DNA of 29,229 nucleotides. It comes from CAYVCG01 sp964449985 (GTDB lineage Bacteria; Bacillota; Clostridia; Lachnospirales; WRAX01). Position numbers and translations under genes: made by a program. Location of the stretch: positions 1 to 29,229 of the forward strand of contig CAYVCG010000023.1 in the NCBI GenBank assembly GCA_964449985.1. Reading direction: 5' to 3'. The notes beneath the pieces were generated by a model. The model saw nothing but the letters and a program-made list of their open reading frames with translations. It did no database searches and was not told where the DNA came from. This document shows, piece by piece, positions 25,732 to 29,229 of the stretch (its first letter is position 1; every line of letters starts with the position of its first letter).

Positions 25732-25925
25732 AACTCCGTACTTTTTATCCATATTGAGAACACCACGGATGGCAAGGTTCTTCAAAAAGGAAAATACTTA
25801 AAGTTGTAGATCGTAAGGGCTACGGGCTCAAATCAATAACGATGGCAGCAAAGCGATACGGCGGAGAAGCGAATTTTAGTTTGATAACTACAAAGACCGA
25901 TTTATCAGCACTGTGTTGCTGTTGA
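25732..25925 (+). pseudogene. C-terminal remnant of a GHKL histidine kinase
   Basis: The frame NSVLFIHIENTTDGKVLQKG stops at TAG 25807-25809. A shifted frame resumes from 25809 with DRKGYGLKSITMAAKRYGGEANFSL and stops at 25923. These are the N-box-side strand and the G-box helix with the terminal YGG of an AgrC-type kinase ATPase domain. At least one frameshift separates them, and everything upstream is missing. It is a dead fragment left beside the repair genes. Confidence 0.6.
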
Positions 25926-25962
25926 CTGGTGCTTCCCGTTCTTTATAAAAGTATTAGGCTAT

Positions 25963-26397
25963 TTAGTTTTTAAAGTATCTTCTTGTTAAAAACAAAGGCA
26001 ATAAAACCGTTAATAATAACACGACATTAAATATGACATTAAAGTATACTTTAAAATAAATAGAAACGGGCGTATCTATGATAAACCATGCTATTAACCC
26101 AACAAACAAGCAGTTCCAAGCCCATTTCTCCTTTCTTGCAAAAGCATTTTTTACTATAAAGAAAATAAGGATTCCAACCATTAAACAAGTTGCTCCAAGC
26201 AGACCGTAAATCCAACGTTGAAAAAATACTGTTTCTGTTGTCAACTCAAGGTTTATCCAAAATGCAGGATTTATATGATTATTAAATGCCATTTGGAAGA
26301 TGGCTGTTTGGTTAAACAAAGCTATTATAATTCCAAAAACAGCAAATAATACGCTTACAGTTTTAAGCCATATTACAGACAAATTAAAGCACTCCAT
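25963..26397 (-). CDS. Four-helix integral membrane protein, unknown function
   Basis: The preferred start is the ATG at 26397 (MECFNLSVIWLK), behind AAGGAG with 9-nt spacing; this gives about 144 residues. Four membrane helices are visible: near residues 10-30 (VSVLFAVFGIIIALF), 63-85 (GLLGATCLMVGILIFFIV), 93-110 (NCLFVGLIAWFIIDTP) and 118-138 (NVIFNVVLLLTVLLPLF). Between the second and third is RKEKWAWN, a conserved-looking basic/aromatic loop. The protein resembles uncharacterised small membrane proteins of Bacillota that share the loop and the YFKVYFNVIFN segment. It stands alone between a kinase remnant and the HD-GYP gene. Nothing shows its function. Confidence 0.75.
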   Translation of the reverse strand: MECFNLSVIWLKTVSVLFAVFGIIIALFNQTAIFQMAFNNHINPAFWINLELTTETVFFQRWIYGLLGATCLMVGILIFFIVKNAFARKEKWAWNCLFVGLIAWFIIDTPVSIYFKVYFNVIFNVVLLLTVLLPLFLTRRYFKN

Positions 26398-26510
26398 GTC
26401 CAACACTCCTTCAAATTTAGGTTTGTAAAAAACAAGAGGTAAAATTATAAAAACTACCCTCACCCACCCTACTTAAAACTGATAAACAGGATTAGAATAA
26501 TAGTAACACA

Positions 26511-26538
26511 AAGAAGCTCATCGAAAGCTTCTTTTTTT
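26511..26538 (+). terminator. Plus-strand intrinsic terminator
   Basis: AAGAAGCT (26511-26518) pairs with AGCTTCTT (26526-26533), followed by a T run to 26538. No intact plus-strand gene ends just upstream; it may stop read-through from the repair operon and the kinase remnant before the next promoter. Confidence 0.75.
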
Positions 26539-26599
26539 ATACTTGAGTGTACCACATTAGCCACCAAAGCTCAATCAATAGTTTATCCTAAAAAAACAG

Positions 26600-26629
26600 T
26601 TGCAGAGCTTGAGAGGAAACAATTATAAT
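26600..26629 (+). promoter_or_regulatory. Promoter of the PAS/HD-GYP gene
   Basis: TTGCAG (26600-26605) and a perfect TATAAT (26624-26629) are 18 bp apart. They lie about 65 bp upstream of the ATG at 26696 and downstream of the terminator at 26511. Confidence 0.6.
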
Positions 26630-26695
26630 ATAAACATATAAACATTTTATATAACAACTTCTAAATTCCAAATAAAAGATTAGAGAGGTAAAAAA

Positions 26696-28291
26696 ATGAA
26701 TAAATTCCTAAATCTAGACTCTAAGTCCGAGCTTGTAAAAATATTTATCGATAATACCCCTATCGCCTATATCATTTTGGATAAAGATTACAGGATTCAC
26801 TATATAAACGAAAGCTTTGCAAAGCTACGTAAGCTTGACATGGCAGAAACCATCGGTAATAAATGCTATAATATTTCAAACGGTGGTGTGCGCTGTGCAA
26901 ACTGTGCCGTTGCCAGTGCTCTTGAAACGGGTGAAAAAGCCTTTATATCACGTAAGGATATTCTACCGGATGGCTCTGTGCGTTTCATCGATGATTATGC
27001 CATCCCGCTGCAAAAAAATGAGCTGGGCGAGGTTGAATTCGTCCTTGAAATAATGATTAACAGAACGCAAGAAATGCTTGCGCGTGAGCAACGTAATAAA
27101 GATTATGACGAAATATTGGCTATCCTAACAACCCTACTTGAAGCCAAAGACAGCTATACCGCCGCCCATTCAGACAATGTCCGTAAACTATCGCTAAATC
27201 TTGCCAGAGAAATGGGGCTTTCGCCAGACGAAGTGTTTGAAATATCGGTTGCCGCCACTTTGCATGATATCGGCAAAGTTGATATCCCTGATTCCATTAT
27301 CAACAAGCCTGGCAAACTGACTGATGAAGAGTTTGCTGTAATAAAAAACCATCCTGTAGTTTCCCATAAAATGCTTGCTGGGCTTTCAAGCTTTGATAAA
27401 ATCCGCGATATCGCTCTGCATCACCATGAGCGTGCAGATGGCAAGGGATACCCAGAGGGTCTGTCAGAAAACCAGCTTTCTATCGGTGCTAAAATCGTCG
27501 CTGTAGCCGACACATACGATGCAATCACAACAACTCGATCTTACCGAGCTGCCCTAACTCACGAATATGCACTTTCAGAAATTATGCGGGTTGCGGGAAC
27601 ACAACTCGATAAAAGTGTTGCTGAGGCCTTTGTAAATATGGATTTTGATTCCATGACTGACGTTTTGTATGATTCTCCTGACACAAATAAGACACAGCAG
27701 ATTGAGCGAGTACTTAACCAGCAGACAGTGTCCGAAGCAAATCCGCTCGAATCCGGTGCCATATATAACGGCATTAACCAGGACAAGTTGCTAGACAAAA
27801 TCTTTAACAACACGCCATGTGGTTACATTCTAATGGATAAGAACCGCAAGGTATATTATGCCAGCGATTACTTCCTTGATTATATGGGTTTAACGAAGAA
27901 CGATGTGCTTGGAAAGGCATGTTATGAGGCGGGTGGCATTGGCTCAAAGCCATGTGTAAATTGTTCGATTGAGCGCGCATTGAAGAGCGGCAAAACCGAG
28001 TATATGAGGCAAGAGCAGTATACAAACAATGGGCGCAAAATATTTGATCTATATGGTGTTCCACTGGTGGAAGCAGATGGTAGTATTGAGTATGTTATTG
28101 AAATTATAATCGACCGAACCGAGGAGGTTGAGCTTGAACGCGCGCGTCAGCAAGACTTTAAAAAGCTTATCGACATGCTCGGCGAATTATTTGACAAACA
28201 AAAAGATGAGCTTAATGAGAAAAATCTCTCCTACAAAATTATTAGTTTTAGAAAGCGCCTTAACAATTTGTTGAATAAAAAGATGTTATAA
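26696..28291 (+). CDS. PAS / HD-GYP / PAS protein, probable cyclic-di-GMP phosphodiesterase
   Basis: 531 residues after AGAGAGGT. PAS1 (about 14-125) carries C57 and a CxxC at C67-C70 (GNKCYN, RCANC). The HD-GYP hydrolase (about 137-310) has the HD pair H190-D191 in TLHDIGKVD, then H242-H243-H244-E245, D248 and GYP ending at P253 (HHHERADGKGYP), all intact. PAS2 (about 355-475) repeats the same cysteine pattern with C409, C420 and C423 (GKACYE, PCVNC). A helical tail rich in Lys and Glu follows. There is no signal peptide or membrane segment, so it acts in the cytoplasm. It probably degrades cyclic-di-GMP in response to redox state, a metal or a cofactor bound by the PAS cysteines. The catalytic family is certain; the signal is inferred. 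Confidence 0.92.
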   Translation: MNKFLNLDSKSELVKIFIDNTPIAYIILDKDYRIHYINESFAKLRKLDMAETIGNKCYNISNGGVRCANCAVASALETGEKAFISRKDILPDGSVRFIDDYAIPLQKNELGEVEFVLEIMINRTQEMLAREQRNKDYDEILAILTTLLEAKDSYTAAHSDNVRKLSLNLAREMGLSPDEVFEISVAATLHDIGKVDIPDSIINKPGKLTDEEFAVIKNHPVVSHKMLAGLSSFDKIRDIALHHHERADGKGYPEGLSENQLSIGAKIVAVADTYDAITTTRSYRAALTHEYALSEIMRVAGTQLDKSVAEAFVNMDFDSMTDVLYDSPDTNKTQQIERVLNQQTVSEANPLESGAIYNGINQDKLLDKIFNNTPCGYILMDKNRKVYYASDYFLDYMGLTKNDVLGKACYEAGGIGSKPCVNCSIERALKSGKTEYMRQEQYTNNGRKIFDLYGVPLVEADGSIEYVIEIIIDRTEEVELERARQQDFKKLIDMLGELFDKQKDELNEKNLSYKIISFRKRLNNLLNKKML

Positions 28292-28408
28292 TATATATAA
28301 AAGTTGGCTGCAAAAGTCATAAAGCAGAACATAAAATAACATAAAAGCAAAAAACTAAAGACATAGTTAATAAACCAAACAGTACAGAGTAAAAGGAGTA
28401 TATGTAAA

Positions 28409-29229
28409 ATGAAAAAGAAATTACAAAACATTACTATGGCGCTATTTTTAGCTCTGATCACAGCATTAGCAACGCCCATTAATACGATATATGCTTCACA
28501 AAACAAAATTCAGGCATTTTCAGATGTTCCTTCTGATAGTTGGGCGGCAGGTGCTATTGAATACGCTGTAAACAAAGGGCTTATGAACGGCACAGGAGGA
28601 GACATTTTCGGCTATAATAAAACGATTACGCGTGCAGAATTTGTTACGGTTTTGTGCAAGATGTTTGGCTGGGATGAAAACGCATCTAATAAGCATACGT
28701 TTACTGACGTTTCACCGGGGCAATGGTTCTATGGTTATGTGGAATCGGCAGTGGCTCATGAAGTTATTGGCGGCGGAGGTTTGTTTAAGCCAAATGAACC
28801 GATTCTTCGCAAGGATATGGCAGTGATGTTGGTCAAGGCGCTTGGATATGGTTCGTTGGCTGAGCAAGTTGCAAAAACAGAAAAGCTCCCATTTGTTGAC
28901 GTTGACACAGATGCGGGTTATATCATTATAGCCCACGATATAGGCATGATTAGCGGAATAGGTGGAGGTAAATTCGCTCCGAACAATACATCCAAGCGCG
29001 AGGAAGCCGCCTCAATGCTCACACGCGTCCATGAGAAAATAAAGGCACCCCTTTCATGGGTTCATGGATTCTATGCCTTTTCCTCATATAACCAACGCGA
29101 GTTTATAAAAGATATGAACGCAGTAACATTCGGCTGGAGCGCCATGGAGTTAGATGCTGATAACAGCGCACGTTTAAACACATCATCAAGCGGCGGTAAT
29201 CAGTGGCGTATTCCGGATTCATATGAATT
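28409..29229 (+). CDS. SLH-domain protein with start of a GH18-like domain, C-terminus beyond window
   Basis: The frame opens at ATG 28409 behind AAAAGGAG and runs off the right edge after 273 codons. Residues 1-30 are a signal peptide (MKKKLQNITMALFLALITAL, cleavage near IYAS). Three S-layer homology repeats follow at about 35-210: FSDVPSDSWAAGAIEYAVNKGLMNG with ITRAEFV, then FTDVSPGQWFYGYVESAV, then FVDVDTDAGYIIIAHDIGMISG with KREEAASML. They anchor the protein to cell-wall polymer. The sequence from about 215 (SWVHGFYAFSSYNQREFIKDM, then FGWSAMELD) resembles the beginning of family 18 glycosyl hydrolases of the YaaH type. The product is therefore probably a surface chitinase-like or peptidoglycan-acting enzyme. 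The catalytic DxxDxDxE motif lies beyond the window, so activity cannot be judged. Confidence 0.85.
   Translation, partial: MKKKLQNITMALFLALITALATPINTIYASQNKIQAFSDVPSDSWAAGAIEYAVNKGLMNGTGGDIFGYNKTITRAEFVTVLCKMFGWDENASNKHTFTDVSPGQWFYGYVESAVAHEVIGGGGLFKPNEPILRKDMAVMLVKALGYGSLAEQVAKTEKLPFVDVDTDAGYIIIAHDIGMISGIGGGKFAPNNTSKREEAASMLTRVHEKIKAPLSWVHGFYAFSSYNQREFIKDMNAVTFGWSAMELDADNSARLNTSSSGGNQWRIPDSYE

Noticed and set aside
1..29229. CRISPR arrays, insertion sequences, tRNA or rRNA genes
   Set aside because: No regularly spaced repeats, transposase motifs, tRNA-like cloverleafs or rRNA segments were seen on either strand.

Overview
The window looks like a low-GC member of the Bacillota, most likely an anaerobic Clostridia. 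Supporting signs are AT-rich intergenic DNA, strong AGGAGG-type ribosome binding sites, several TTG/GTG starts, a T-box leader, an AgrC/AgrA-like pair, an S-layer (SLH) protein, and intrinsic terminators with T runs. It is a draft scaffold: two 100-base N blocks (19080-19179 and 22040-22139) interrupt real genes. No tRNA, rRNA, CRISPR array or intact transposon was seen.

Region 1 (1-9450) is a carbohydrate module. On the minus strand, a YesN-type AraC response regulator, a YesM-type histidine kinase and a sugar-binding lipoprotein (cut by the left edge) form one operon. Divergent from it is a very large secreted GH78 alpha-L-rhamnosidase. The gap between them holds a perfect 12-bp direct repeat with 20-bp period just upstream of a promoter with a good -10 and a poor -35. 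A folded RNA candidate (three-way junction plus possible pseudoknot) lies in the long 5' leader. The simple reading is that the two-component system senses rhamnosides or related sugars and switches on the rhamnosidase.

Region 2 (9450-14340) holds a decayed 5' copy of a DUF255/YyaL thioredoxin-domain gene, a small minus-strand membrane protein, and the main yyaL-like gene, itself broken by a 19-nt insertion just before its CxxC motif. These are followed by a tightly coupled FAD oxidoreductase with a C-terminal Rieske domain and a tocopherol-cyclase-like lipocalin protein.

Region 3 (14340-17180) contains a thioredoxin-type glutathione peroxidase with an OhrR repressor downstream, a perfect 7-1-7 palindrome overlapping their promoter, and an Imm-5-like protein whose upstream region carries another 7-1-7 palindrome. 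A decaying stretch follows, with the remnant of a voltage-gated cation channel and another broken ORF.

Region 4 (17177-22403) has an AgrC-like kinase and LytTR regulator (cut by a gap), a T-box-controlled methionyl-tRNA synthetase, and a zinc alcohol dehydrogenase (cut by a gap). Region 5 (22404-25930) encodes two-protein NHEJ: a 14-codon ORF overlapping ku, then ku, then a three-domain ligD, followed by a GHKL kinase remnant. Region 6 (25963-29229) has a four-helix membrane protein, an unusual PAS/HD-GYP/PAS cyclic-di-GMP phosphodiesterase candidate, and an SLH-domain protein with the start of a GH18-like domain that runs off the right edge.
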